Source: Deltaproteobacteria bacterium
Lineage (GTDB): Bacteria > Desulfobacterota > Binatia > HRBIN30 > JACQVA1
Direction: 5' to 3'
Assembly: GCA_016178705.1 (NCBI GenBank)
Contig: JACOST010000032.1
Location: 1 to 64,000 of the forward strand
DNA length: 64,000 nt
In this document: positions 35,766-43,696 of the stretch, piece after piece
Numbering within the stretch: position 1 is the stretch's first letter
How the letters are laid out: each line of letters opens with the position of its first letter
Position numbers and translations under genes: made by a program
The notes under the pieces: generated by a model
Database searches by the model: none
What the model was told of the DNA's origin: nothing
The model's input: only the letters and a program-made list of their open reading frames with translations

Positions 35766-35969
35766 ATGGAACTTAGCGCTCGCAATCAACTCAAAGGCAC
35801 GGTCACCAAAGTCACGATCGGCAACGTGATGGCTGAAGTACACGTGCAGATCGGTGGCAATGAACTTGTGTCGGTCATTACGCGTGGCTCGGTCGAGCGC
35901 CTCGCGATCAAGGTCGGCGATGCGGTTACCGCAATCGTCAAAGCGACCGAGGTCATGCTCGGGAAGTAG
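35766..35969 (+). CDS. mop: Molbindin (molybdate/tungstate-binding MOP protein)
   Basis: A 67-residue single MOP domain: ELSARNQLKGTVTKVTIGNV opens it, and VHVQIGGNELVSVITRGSVE carries the conserved oxyanion-binding region, with AIKVGDAVTAIVKATEVML at the end. Such proteins assemble as hexamers and store or buffer molybdate and tungstate in the cytoplasm. AGAAGGAGG lies at the right distance from the ATG at 35766. The gene is convergent with the ModE-TupA fusion gene and the two overlap by 17 bases (35953-35969). Confidence 0.92.
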   Translation: MELSARNQLKGTVTKVTIGNVMAEVHVQIGGNELVSVITRGSVERLAIKVGDAVTAIVKATEVMLGK

Positions 35970-37083
35970 CCGCAGCCGGGCGCGCCACCGCGTGACCGCC
36001 GACGCGGTAGGTGGCGATCAGTTCTTGTACCGCCGGCGACGTGAACCATCCGATCAATGCCATCGCTTCGACGTAGCGCGTTTGTGGGTGATGATCGGGG
36101 TTGGTGGCGAGGACGGAATACGCGTTCATCAGACAGGCGTCGCCAGCGAACAGAATGTCGAGCGCGAGCGAATCCGCGAGCGCAACCACCGTACTGCGAT
36201 CCGCCAGCAGATACGCTCCTTCCCGGCTGGCGCGCCGCAGCACATCGGCCATGCCCGACCGCGCGCGTCGGAACCACGGGCCAGGCGTGATGCCAGCGGC
36301 GCGCAGCAACGCGCGCTCACGCTGGTGGGTACCGGAGCCGTCATTGCGCGACAGAAACGGAGCCCTCGTGGTGGCGATGCGCTGCAACGCAACGCGTACG
36401 CCGCGCGCCCCGCGCACGGCAGCGGGATCGTCGCGCGGACCGACCACGACGAAGTCGTTGGTCATCACCGGCCGTCGATTCAGCACGTCGCCGTGACTGA
36501 CGGCCCGCGCTTCGGCTTCTGGAGCGTGCGCCAGCACGATGTCGGCACGACCGCTATGCGCCAACCGCAGCGCCGCGCCACTGCCCACCGGCAGCACGTC
36601 GACAGCGATCCCGAATCGGCGCATGAACGGCGGCAGCAGCAACGGCAGCAGCCCGCTGTCGACCACGCTGGTGGTGGTGGCGAATCGCAAGGTGTCCGCT
36701 GACGCGCGCGACACCGCAGCCGCCCCACCGAAGAAATGCGTTGCGGAGCGCGCGACCGCGTGCCGCTGCTCGGAATGAAACACGCGCAAGCGCGTGATCA
36801 GATCCTCCCCTGTGGGGGTCAACCGGCTGCCCCCGCCGCTGCGACCGCCGGTTTGTGTACTGATCAGTTTTACCCCGAGGGCGGCTTCGGCTTGGCGGAT
36901 TTTTCCCCAAGCATCGCGATACGAGATGCGCAGTCGCTTCGCTGCCGCGTTGAGGGAGCCGACCTCGCGCAGGGCTTCGAGAATCTCCAGATGGCGTTCA
37001 CCCAACACCGGCTGACCTTTGCGGGTCAGGAACACGCGGTTGCGCGCTTCGAGACGCGGGAGATGACGCCCATTGAGTTTCAC
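35953..37083 (-). CDS. Fusion regulator: ModE-type DNA-binding domain with TupA-like sensor domain
   Basis: A 376-residue protein joining two known folds. Residues about 20-125 form a ModE/LysR-type winged helix (LEALREVGSLNAAAKRLRIS, YRDAWGKIRQAEAALG, TGGRSGGGSRLTPTGEDLI). Residues about 130-370 align with the TupA encoded nearby: ATTTSVVDSGLLPLLLPPFM against the TTTSTENSGLL region, VLPVGSGAALRLAHSGRADI, SRNDGSGTHQRER. There is no signal peptide, so the binding domain is cytoplasmic and most likely senses tungstate or molybdate. It lies convergent to mop within the tup region and is the best candidate to bind the two palindromes at 30062 and 34210. Confidence 0.85.
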   Translation of the reverse strand: MKLNGRHLPRLEARNRVFLTRKGQPVLGERHLEILEALREVGSLNAAAKRLRISYRDAWGKIRQAEAALGVKLISTQTGGRSGGGSRLTPTGEDLITRLRVFHSEQRHAVARSATHFFGGAAAVSRASADTLRFATTTSVVDSGLLPLLLPPFMRRFGIAVDVLPVGSGAALRLAHSGRADIVLAHAPEAEARAVSHGDVLNRRPVMTNDFVVVGPRDDPAAVRGARGVRVALQRIATTRAPFLSRNDGSGTHQRERALLRAAGITPGPWFRRARSGMADVLRRASREGAYLLADRSTVVALADSLALDILFAGDACLMNAYSVLATNPDHHPQTRYVEAMALIGWFTSPAVQELIATYRVGGHAVARPAAATSRA

Positions 37084-37174
37084 GCGACTCTCCTACCACG
37101 ATCGCCCGCACGCATCCCAACGAACTGGCCAACGCCACTTGCGCCTACCGCGCAGGGCATGACAGATTCTCCGC

Positions 37175-38230
37175 ATGCGGCTCGACGTTCAAGGGCATCC
37201 GATTCACACTCGCGCCTTCGCGGTCACGTTGCGGCAGGGAAACGACGGCAAGCTCGACGTTCAAGGGTACGTGCTCGATCTGCGCAAGCGCGGCTTCGTG
37301 CCGGTGGCGGGCGATCTGCAAGGCACGGGGATCATCCATCATATGGCGCTCGATGCGATCGTTGATCCCGCGAGCGCCACGATCGAATGCATTACGGCCC
37401 AGCAGTTCAACGTCGCCTTCGAGCCGTCAGTGGAGACGCTGGGTGTGACCCGCGGCGAGCAATGCCGAGATCCGATCAGAGCCATCGAAGCGATTGCCGG
37501 CGCGCGGCTCGACGCCGGCTTCTCGCGCCGGCTGAGCGCGGCAATCGGCGGCCCGCGCGGCTGTTCGCATTTGCTGACGCTGGCGCATCTGCTGGGTTCA
37601 ACCGCGGCGTGGGCGATCGAGCGCGATCGCACGCTACACGGCGCGGCAGCGCAACGCCCAATCGGTCAGCGCATGTTTCGCCGCGACTTGATCATCGACG
37701 GCTTCGAAACCCCAGAAGCCAACGGCACGATGGCGCTGACGATCCAACTCGCGGACTTGCACTTCGCTCCGTCCGCAACACCGGTGCGCCCAATGGACCG
37801 CTTCGCCGCTGATCAAGAAATTCGCGGCGTCCTGACGATCGGATTCCCGACCTTCGAGCTCAGCCAGATCGCCGTCGCCGAGCGCCGCCGTGACGCGGCG
37901 ACGTTCGACGCCTCCGAGTGGAGCGACCTCGACACGGCGGTCGCCGGACTGGTCGGCCTGCGCTTCGGCTTCGGCATCACCGCCGAACTCCTGCAACGGC
38001 TGGGTGAACGCGCCGCCGATCGCCCGCTGCTCGACGCACTGCTGATGGTCGCGCCGGCGTTGATCCAGTGCACCGCCGCGTTGTCAGATAGCTGGCCCGC
38101 CGCGTTCAAGAAGAGCGCGTCGCTCGTCGGCATGGGCGGCCTACCCAACTCCTGTTACATGTGGCGGAGCGACGGTGCGCTGTCGCGCGCCCGTGAAGCC
38201 GAAGGCGGCGAGCCACCGCGTCGGCCGTGA
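37175..38230 (+). CDS. DUF2889 family protein
   Basis: A 351-residue cytosolic protein with the DUF2889 core in its first 200 residues: THTRAF-like opening, GYVLDLRKRGFVPVAGDLQG, and GPRGCSHLLTLAHLLGSTAA, where CSHL is the family landmark. The C-terminal part (LDTAVAGLVGLRFGFGITAE, GGLPNSCYMWRSDG) is specific to longer members. Function unknown. Its TGA stop (38228-38230) is followed at once by inverted repeat R3. It is divergent from the fusion regulator (92 bases apart). Confidence 0.75.
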   Translation: MRLDVQGHPIHTRAFAVTLRQGNDGKLDVQGYVLDLRKRGFVPVAGDLQGTGIIHHMALDAIVDPASATIECITAQQFNVAFEPSVETLGVTRGEQCRDPIRAIEAIAGARLDAGFSRRLSAAIGGPRGCSHLLTLAHLLGSTAAWAIERDRTLHGAAAQRPIGQRMFRRDLIIDGFETPEANGTMALTIQLADLHFAPSATPVRPMDRFAADQEIRGVLTIGFPTFELSQIAVAERRRDAATFDASEWSDLDTAVAGLVGLRFGFGITAELLQRLGERAADRPLLDALLMVAPALIQCTAALSDSWPAAFKKSASLVGMGGLPNSCYMWRSDGALSRAREAEGGEPPRRP

Positions 38231-38231
38231 A

Positions 38232-38330
38232 GAGACCTACAACGGATTAAACAGATTGAACGGATTTGCACCGTCTGATTTCGTTCCTCTTCGGCCAATC
38301 CGCTTAATCTGCGCAATCCGTTGTAAACCC
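38232..38330. repeat. Nonad-array inverted repeat R3
   Basis: The left arm (38238-38268) carries GATT units every nine bases (GATTAAACA, GATTGAACG, GATTTG); the right arm (38294-38326) carries AATCCGCTT, AATCTGCGC, AATCCGTTG. The arms pair over about 30 bases with few mismatches (CTACAACGGATT against AATCCGTTGTAA). It begins two bases after the TGA of the DUF2889 gene. Confidence 0.85.
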
Positions 38331-38387
38331 CTTCTTGTTCTCCTCAGGCTTGAACCCTCTCGCCCGCGTGCCTACAAGCGTCAGCGC

Positions 38388-39062
38388 ATGCCTGTCCGCG
38401 AGTTCCCAGACCCGCGCTCCGCCAACGCCGACGGCATCGTTGCGGTCGGTGGTGATCTGCATCCCGAATCGCTGTTGCTCGCGTATCGGCAAGGGATCTT
38501 TCCGTGGCCGGTGGAAGCAGTTCCGCTGCTGTGGTTCTGCCCGGCCGAGCGCAGCGTGTTGGCGTTCGCCGATCTGCACATTCCGCGCAGCTTGGCGCGG
38601 GCGCGCACGCACACAACGCTGCGCTTCACCATCGACGAGGCGTTTGCGGAGGTCATTCGCGCCTGCGCCGCCACGCCGCGACCGGGGCAGAACGGTACGT
38701 GGATCACGACTGAGGTCATCGCCGCGTACGTGCGATTTCACCGGCTGGGCCACGCCCACAGCGTCGAAGCCTGGCAGGGCGCACGGTTGGTCGGCGGCGT
38801 GTATGGCGTCGACGTCGACGGCGCGTTTGCCGCGGAGAGCATGTTCTACGACGAACCCAATGCGTCGAAACTGGCGCTGCTGCACCTCATCGAACACTTG
38901 CAAGCGCGCAGACTCGATTGGCTCGACACGCAGGTGATGACCCCGCATGTCGCGCGGCTGGGCGCGCGGTTGATCCCGCGCGACGAATTTCTCGACAAGC
39001 TGCGCGGCACGCGGGCGCGCGGCCTGCACATATTCCCTCGCTCCGGTTTGGAACGGCGATAG
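38388..39062 (+). CDS. aat: Leucyl/phenylalanyl-tRNA--protein transferase
   Basis: A 224-residue enzyme that adds Leu or Phe from aminoacyl-tRNA to proteins with N-terminal Arg or Lys, marking them for ClpS/ClpAP. FPDPRSANADGIVAVGGDL, LLLAYRQGIFPWP and WFCPAERSVL are the usual opening blocks; GTWITTEVIAAYVRFHRLGH and AESMFYDEPNASKLALLHLI follow. Length is normal. The ATG at 38388 gives the canonical start; upstream sequence in the same frame is repeat R3. Confidence 0.93.
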   Translation: MPVREFPDPRSANADGIVAVGGDLHPESLLLAYRQGIFPWPVEAVPLLWFCPAERSVLAFADLHIPRSLARARTHTTLRFTIDEAFAEVIRACAATPRPGQNGTWITTEVIAAYVRFHRLGHAHSVEAWQGARLVGGVYGVDVDGAFAAESMFYDEPNASKLALLHLIEHLQARRLDWLDTQVMTPHVARLGARLIPRDEFLDKLRGTRARGLHIFPRSGLERR

Positions 39063-39072
39063 GCCGGAGTGC

Positions 39073-40341
39073 TCACGCAACGGCGGCGGTAGGCTGTTGG
39101 TAGCGCAGCAGCCGGAGACGCGGCAGCAGCGTGCGGCGCGTGATCTCCGACCACCGGAAGTGTTGCGCAGTCGTCTGTCCGGCGCGGCGGATGGCTCGCT
39201 CCTGCTGTGGGTTGGTGCGCAGGCCGTGATAGAGGCTGACGAACTCGCGCGGGTCGTCAGTTTCCAGCACGAGCGCATTGAGGCCGGGAATCACGTAGTC
39301 CTCACCCGAGCACCCGGTGACGGCGACGCCGCCCGCCGCCATGGTTTCGAGCCCGACCAATCCGAAGGGTTCATGGCCGCTGTTGGCGAGCACCGCGGCT
39401 GCGCCGCGGAAGAGGACGCGGCGACTTTCAGGATCCACCGGTGACTGCAGACAGACGATGTCGGCATCGCTGTTTTGGTCGATCGCTTGGAACAAGCCAC
39501 GCGTGCCGGGTTCCGGCGCATGACGTTCTACCACCTTGAGTCCCGCCAGCGCTGCCGTGCGCAACACTTCGCGCCCGTACGCCTCCACCCCACCACGAGC
39601 GATTAACAGCGGCCTCCAACCCTGTCGTCTCAACTCGCCAACCGTCGCGATCGCCAGCAGCCACCGTTTGTCCGGATCCCAGCGTGCGACCTTCGCCAAG
39701 ACCATGCGCGGGCGCAGCCGCGCGCGGAACTCGACAACCGCGGCGCGCTCGGGCGGCTTCAGCGCCTCGGCCGACAGCCCATTGGGGATCACCAACGGAT
39801 CCACCCCGAGTCGCTGCATGCCGTGCTTCATGTAGCGACTCACGGTGGTGACCACCGCCGCCCGGGTCAGGCGAGCCCAATCGATCCGATCGAACCCGAA
39901 GGTGTTGTTGGCGTTCCACAGGATCGCGACCTGCGACCGCACCCCTGCCTCGGTCATTAGCCAGTCGAGATGCAGCAGCGCGTCCACGGTTTGCCACTCT
40001 TCGGCTAGGATGACCGCCGGGCCGCCGGTTTTCACCAGATGACCGAGCAGTACCTCGTTGAGCAGGAACGGCGGAAGTGAACGTGCATAGTCGTCACGTT
40101 TGCTCTCTTCGCCGTCGTAGACGCCGTTCGGGTGATAAGCACTCAGCCACTGGCACCAGCGATGCAGGTGCAGCGTCCCGCGTACTTCATGACCGGGCAG
40201 CGTCGGATCGCCGACGAACCACAGATGAGTCTCGTCGCCGGCCTCGGCCAGCGCTTGGCTCAACCCGGTGATGCGGCTGGCAATGCCGCCGGCGCGCGAG
40301 TAGCCATCCGGCCCCTCGAAGGAGAGTAGGTGAAATTGCAT
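39073..40341 (-). CDS. Glycosyltransferase, GT4-like
   Basis: A 422-residue GT-B fold glycosyltransferase that transfers a sugar from a nucleotide donor. The N-terminal acceptor half starts MQFHLLSFEGPDGYSRAGGI with the glycine-rich loop; the donor half has VLAKVARWDPDKRWLLAIAT and the E-x7-E motif in HEPFGLVGLETMAAGGVAVT. The ATG at 40341 puts the first strand at the N-terminus; a longer open frame to 40527 adds about 60 arginine-rich residues and is unlikely to be translated. Convergent with aat, ten bases apart. Acceptor unknown. Confidence 0.86.
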   Translation of the reverse strand: MQFHLLSFEGPDGYSRAGGIASRITGLSQALAEAGDETHLWFVGDPTLPGHEVRGTLHLHRWCQWLSAYHPNGVYDGEESKRDDYARSLPPFLLNEVLLGHLVKTGGPAVILAEEWQTVDALLHLDWLMTEAGVRSQVAILWNANNTFGFDRIDWARLTRAAVVTTVSRYMKHGMQRLGVDPLVIPNGLSAEALKPPERAAVVEFRARLRPRMVLAKVARWDPDKRWLLAIATVGELRRQGWRPLLIARGGVEAYGREVLRTAALAGLKVVERHAPEPGTRGLFQAIDQNSDADIVCLQSPVDPESRRVLFRGAAAVLANSGHEPFGLVGLETMAAGGVAVTGCSGEDYVIPGLNALVLETDDPREFVSLYHGLRTNPQQERAIRRAGQTTAQHFRWSEITRRTLLPRLRLLRYQQPTAAVA

Positions 40342-40586
40342 TCCGGCGCTCGTTCCCGGCGCGAGGCAGCACCGGTTGCGTCGATCTACGAAGCGGACGC
40401 CAGACAGTAGGTCGCGAAGGCGCTGCCGCACAAGCCCCGGAATCCCCGATGCGCATCGGAAAAGTGGCCTACACCGAGACCGCCGACTACTCCCAACTGC
40501 GGTGCTTAGCCGAGGTCGCGGTTGCAACTCCCAAGGCGTATTGTTACCAGAGGCAGCGATGAGTACAGCGGCAGTGGCGGGCGCAT
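40342..40586. other. Intergenic region upstream of tRNA-Ser
   Basis: About 245 bases between the divergent glycosyltransferase gene and the tRNA. It should contain the promoter of the tRNA-ffs-dnaX region; no clear box, repeat or gene is seen. Confidence 0.4.
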
Positions 40587-40675
<89 letters not shown>

Positions 40676-40721
40676 TTCCCCCGATGCCGATGAGAGAGTA
40701 GAAGTTGGGACGGTGGTCAAC

Positions 40722-40829
40722 AGTGATAGCTAGGTCCCGCGCAAGGGAGCGTCGCGAATCCCGTCAGATCCGGAAGGAAGCAGCGGTACCGACAACCTCT
40801 CTGTGCCGCGGGGAAGCCTAGCTATCTCT
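40722..40829 (+). ncRNA. ffs: Signal recognition particle RNA, small bacterial (4.5S) type
   Basis: The universally conserved core TCAGATCCGGAAGGAAGCAG at 40764-40783 is the asymmetric loop and GGAA tetraloop that bind Ffh. The outer helix GATAGCTAGG (40725-40734) pairs with CCTAGCTATC (40817-40826). The RNA forms the SRP with Ffh. It is placed between tRNA-Ser and dnaX, a widespread bacterial order. Confidence 0.95.
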
Positions 40830-40866
40830 GGTGGCCGCCGAGTCGGCACCGCACGATCGGTCCTCC

Positions 40867-42579
40867 ATGTCGTACTTGGTTCTCGCGCGGAAGTATCGCC
40901 CGCAGGTCTTCGCCGACCTGATCGGACAGGAACACGTCACCCGCACGCTCGGCAACGCCATTCGCGCCGGGCGCGTGGCCCATGCGTTTCTGTTCACCGG
41001 CGTGCGCGGTGTCGGCAAGACGACAGCCGCTCGCATCCTGGCCAAAGCGCTCAACTGCGAGCGCGGCCCGACCCCCGAGCCGTGTAACGCCTGCACCAAT
41101 TGCAAGGAAATCATCGCCGGCAACGCGGTCGACGTGCTCGAAATCGACGGCGCCTCCAACACCGGCGTCGATGACGTGCGCCAGATCATCGACAACGTCC
41201 GCTACCGCGCCGCCAAGAGCCGCTTCAAGATCTACATCATCGACGAAGTCCACATGCTTTCCAACAGCGCCTTCAACGCGTTGCTGAAGACGCTCGAAGA
41301 ACCGCCCGATCACGTCAAGTTCATCTTCGCCACCACCGATCCGCACAAGCTGCCGGCAACCGTGCACTCGCGCTGCCAGCGCTATGATTTCAAGCGCGTG
41401 CCGCTGCGGCTGGTGGTCGAACAGTTGCAGAAGCTCAGCACCGCCGAAGGCGTCACGATCAGTGAACGATCCCTCTACCTCATCGCTCGCGAGGGCGAGG
41501 GCAGCGTGCGCGATGCCCTCTCGCTGCTCGATCAAGTGATCGCCTTCAACGCCGAACAGCTCAGCGACGACGACGTGGTCGCGGCCCTCGGCATCGCCGA
41601 TCGGCGTCTCTTGTTCGCCGTCGCCGAGGCGATCGTGCGGCGCGAGCCGGCGGCCGCGCTCGAACGCATCGCTGAAATTCATCGCTTCGGCTATGACCTG
41701 CGCCGCTTCTCTCGCGACTTGCTCGAACACCTGCGCAATCTCGCCGTCTACAAAGTCATGCCGCAGGTGACGGAATTGATCGCCGACTTGCCCGCCGAAG
41801 AACGCAGCGAGATCGCACGCCAGGCGGATGCCATCGGCGCTGACGACATCGAGCGCGCCTTCCGCATCATGCTGGCGGCCGACGACGAGGTCGCCCACAG
41901 CGCGTATCCCAAGATCGTGCTGGAGATGACGGTGATCAAGTTGTGTACGCTGGCGCCGCTCCTACCGGTCGAGCAGGTGCTCGATCGCATCGAAGCGATC
42001 GACGCGCGTCTGCGCGGCGACGCAACCGCAGCAAGGCCAGCCGCGGCGCGCACCGCACCGCTGCGCGTCGCTGACTTGGCGGCACCGATGTCGCGTCCCG
42101 TGGCACCGCCGCCGGTGGCGGTGCCCGCGGGCGAGGATGCCGAGCCCGCTCCGGCGGTCGTCCGCGACAGCGCCCCGCCGGCTGGCGACTGGAGTCAGTT
42201 CATCGAGTTCGTGCGCAAGGAGAAGGTCACGCTGGTGCACTACATCGAGCATTCGCATGTCGCGCGGATGACCGCGAGCATGCTCGAAATCGCGGCGCCC
42301 GAGGGCTACTACTACGACTACCTTGCGCACCGCGACCATCTGAAACTAGTCGAAGAGCTGGCAGAGCGATTTTTCGGTACACCACTGCGAGTCATGGTCA
42401 CCGCGCGCCGCGCGGCCGCTGCCGCGCCCCCCGTGACCGACACTGCCGACAAGCCAACACGCGCGCAGCAGACGGCTACGGTCATGGCGCATCCGCTGGT
42501 CAAAGCCGCGGTCGACATCCTCGGCGGCGAGTTGCACGAAGTGAAAACGCGCCCGCGCGTTCCGCGCGAGGACTCGTGA
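40867..42579 (+). CDS. dnaX: DNA polymerase III subunit gamma/tau
   Basis: A 570-residue clamp-loader ATPase that loads the sliding clamp and couples the replisome. It opens MSYLVLARKYRPQVFADLIG; Walker A is GVRGVGKTTAARI; the zinc-binding Cys set is in LNCERGPTPEPCNACTNCKE; IYIIDEVHMLSNSAFNALLK holds the Walker B/sensor region. A low-complexity Ala/Pro linker (about 395-455) precedes a C-terminal tau-like domain. No A-rich slippery site was seen, so only the long form is expected. A GTG at 40831 is in frame, but would start at the 3' end of the SRP RNA; the ATG at 40867 is chosen. Confidence 0.93.
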   Translation: MSYLVLARKYRPQVFADLIGQEHVTRTLGNAIRAGRVAHAFLFTGVRGVGKTTAARILAKALNCERGPTPEPCNACTNCKEIIAGNAVDVLEIDGASNTGVDDVRQIIDNVRYRAAKSRFKIYIIDEVHMLSNSAFNALLKTLEEPPDHVKFIFATTDPHKLPATVHSRCQRYDFKRVPLRLVVEQLQKLSTAEGVTISERSLYLIAREGEGSVRDALSLLDQVIAFNAEQLSDDDVVAALGIADRRLLFAVAEAIVRREPAAALERIAEIHRFGYDLRRFSRDLLEHLRNLAVYKVMPQVTELIADLPAEERSEIARQADAIGADDIERAFRIMLAADDEVAHSAYPKIVLEMTVIKLCTLAPLLPVEQVLDRIEAIDARLRGDATAARPAAARTAPLRVADLAAPMSRPVAPPPVAVPAGEDAEPAPAVVRDSAPPAGDWSQFIEFVRKEKVTLVHYIEHSHVARMTASMLEIAAPEGYYYDYLAHRDHLKLVEELAERFFGTPLRVMVTARRAAAAAPPVTDTADKPTRAQQTATVMAHPLVKAAVDILGGELHEVKTRPRVPREDS

Positions 42580-42612
42580 GCGCATCATTGGGAACCATCC
42601 TGGGAGGCATCC

Positions 42613-42927
42613 GTGAGTAAAGGCATCGGCGACATCATGAAGCAGGCGCAAGAGATGCAAGGGCGTCTGGCGCAAGTGCAAGCAGAGGCTGCGACCAAGA
42701 CGGTGGACGGGTCGGCGGGTGGCGGCATGGTCAATGTCACCGTAAACGGCCGGCTGGAAGTGCTCAGCCTGCGCATCGACAAGCAAGTGGCGGCGGGTGG
42801 GGATCTTGAGATGTTGCAGGACCTGATCGTCGCCGCCCTGAACCAGGCCATCCGTGCCGCGCAGAAGATGATGGCCGACGAGATGACCAAGATCACCGGT
42901 GGCCTGAAGATCCCCGGCTTGACGTGA
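42613..42927 (+). CDS. YbaB/EbfC family nucleoid-associated protein
   Basis: A 104-residue DNA-binding protein. It opens with KGIGDIMKQAQEMQGRLAQV, has VDGSAGGGMVNVTVNGRLEV in the strands and ends in LNQAIRAAQKMMADEMTKIT; these are family hallmarks. The dimer bends DNA and helps organise the nucleoid. The start is GTG at 42613 behind a GGGAGGC site. Its location between dnaX and recR is the standard order. Confidence 0.93.
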   Translation: MSKGIGDIMKQAQEMQGRLAQVQAEAATKTVDGSAGGGMVNVTVNGRLEVLSLRIDKQVAAGGDLEMLQDLIVAALNQAIRAAQKMMADEMTKITGGLKIPGLT

Positions 42928-42993
42928 TCGGCTTGCGGCTGTGCGCGCCGAAGTTCGCCCATCGATAGACCCGCTGAACTAGGCTCCAAGATT

Positions 42994-43593
42994 ATGGCTA
43001 CGTTTCCCGCGCCGCTGGCGCGCATCATTCAAGAACTCATCAAGCTGCCTGGTGTCGGCGAGAAGACCGCCACGCGGCTGGCCTTTCATCTAATGCGCAC
43101 CGAGCGCGCGTCGGTCGACGCGCTGAGCGCGGCGCTCATCACACTGCGCAACGAAATGCGGTTGTGTTCGGTGTGCTACGCGTTCACCGCGCAGGACCCG
43201 TGCGCCACGTGCAGCGATCCGGCGCGCAACAGCGAACAGATCTGCGTCGTCGAAGGTCCGGCCGACGTCATCGCCGTCGACAAGTCGGGCCAATTTCGCG
43301 GCCGCTACCACGTCTTGCACGGCTCGCTTGCGCCGCTCGACGGGATCGGTCCGGAGCACCTCCGCGTCGCCGAATTGCTGCACCGTTTGCGCGACGGCGT
43401 GGTGCGCGAAGTGATTCTCGCCACGAATCCAACCGTCGAGGGCGAGGCGACGGCGATGTACGTCGCCAAGCTGATCAAGCCACTCGGCGTCCGTGTCACC
43501 CGCATCGCCCACGGTCTCCCCATGGGCGCCGACGTGGAGTACGCTGACATGATGACGTTGGGCAAAGCGCTGGAGGGGCGCCGAGAGATGTGA
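42994..43593 (+). CDS. recR: Recombination mediator protein RecR
   Basis: A 199-residue protein that acts with RecO (and RecF) in loading RecA at gapped DNA. The helix-hairpin-helix LIKLPGVGEKTATRLAFHL is followed by a zinc finger (CSVCYAFTAQDPCATC) and a Toprim domain (ICVVEGPADVIAVDKSG, VLHGSLAPLDGIGPEHL). Length is normal. The TGA stop at 43591-43593 is the first triplet of inverted repeat R2, which reaches into the convergent MFS gene. Confidence 0.95.
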   Translation: MATFPAPLARIIQELIKLPGVGEKTATRLAFHLMRTERASVDALSAALITLRNEMRLCSVCYAFTAQDPCATCSDPARNSEQICVVEGPADVIAVDKSGQFRGRYHVLHGSLAPLDGIGPEHLRVAELLHRLRDGVVREVILATNPTVEGEATAMYVAKLIKPLGVRVTRIAHGLPMGADVEYADMMTLGKALEGRREM

Positions 43594-43696
43594 GTTCGTG
43601 ACTCGTGATTCGTGAGTCGAAGCTGCAAGCGCGGAATCGGGCTCCTCTTCACGCCTCACGATTCACGCGTCACGGCTCACACGTCACGACTCACGA
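43591..43696. repeat. Heptad-array inverted repeat R2 bridging two convergent stop codons
   Basis: The left arm starts in the recR stop: TGAGTTC, GTGACTC, GTGATTC, GTGAGTC. The right arm reads CACGCCT, CACGATT, CACGCGT, CACGGCT, CACACGT, CACGACT, CACGATG. Units are seven bases and the arms are reverse complements. The stop of the convergent MFS gene (TGA on the minus strand, 43684-43686) is inside the right arm. It could act as a two-way transcription terminator. Confidence 0.85.

Noticed and set aside
40831-40866. GTG start extending dnaX upstream
   Set aside because: It would begin at the end of the SRP RNA gene and adds residues absent from the family.
40867-42579. Programmed frameshift in dnaX giving a short gamma form
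   Set aside because: No A-rich slippery heptamer was seen; the C-terminal part is fully in frame.
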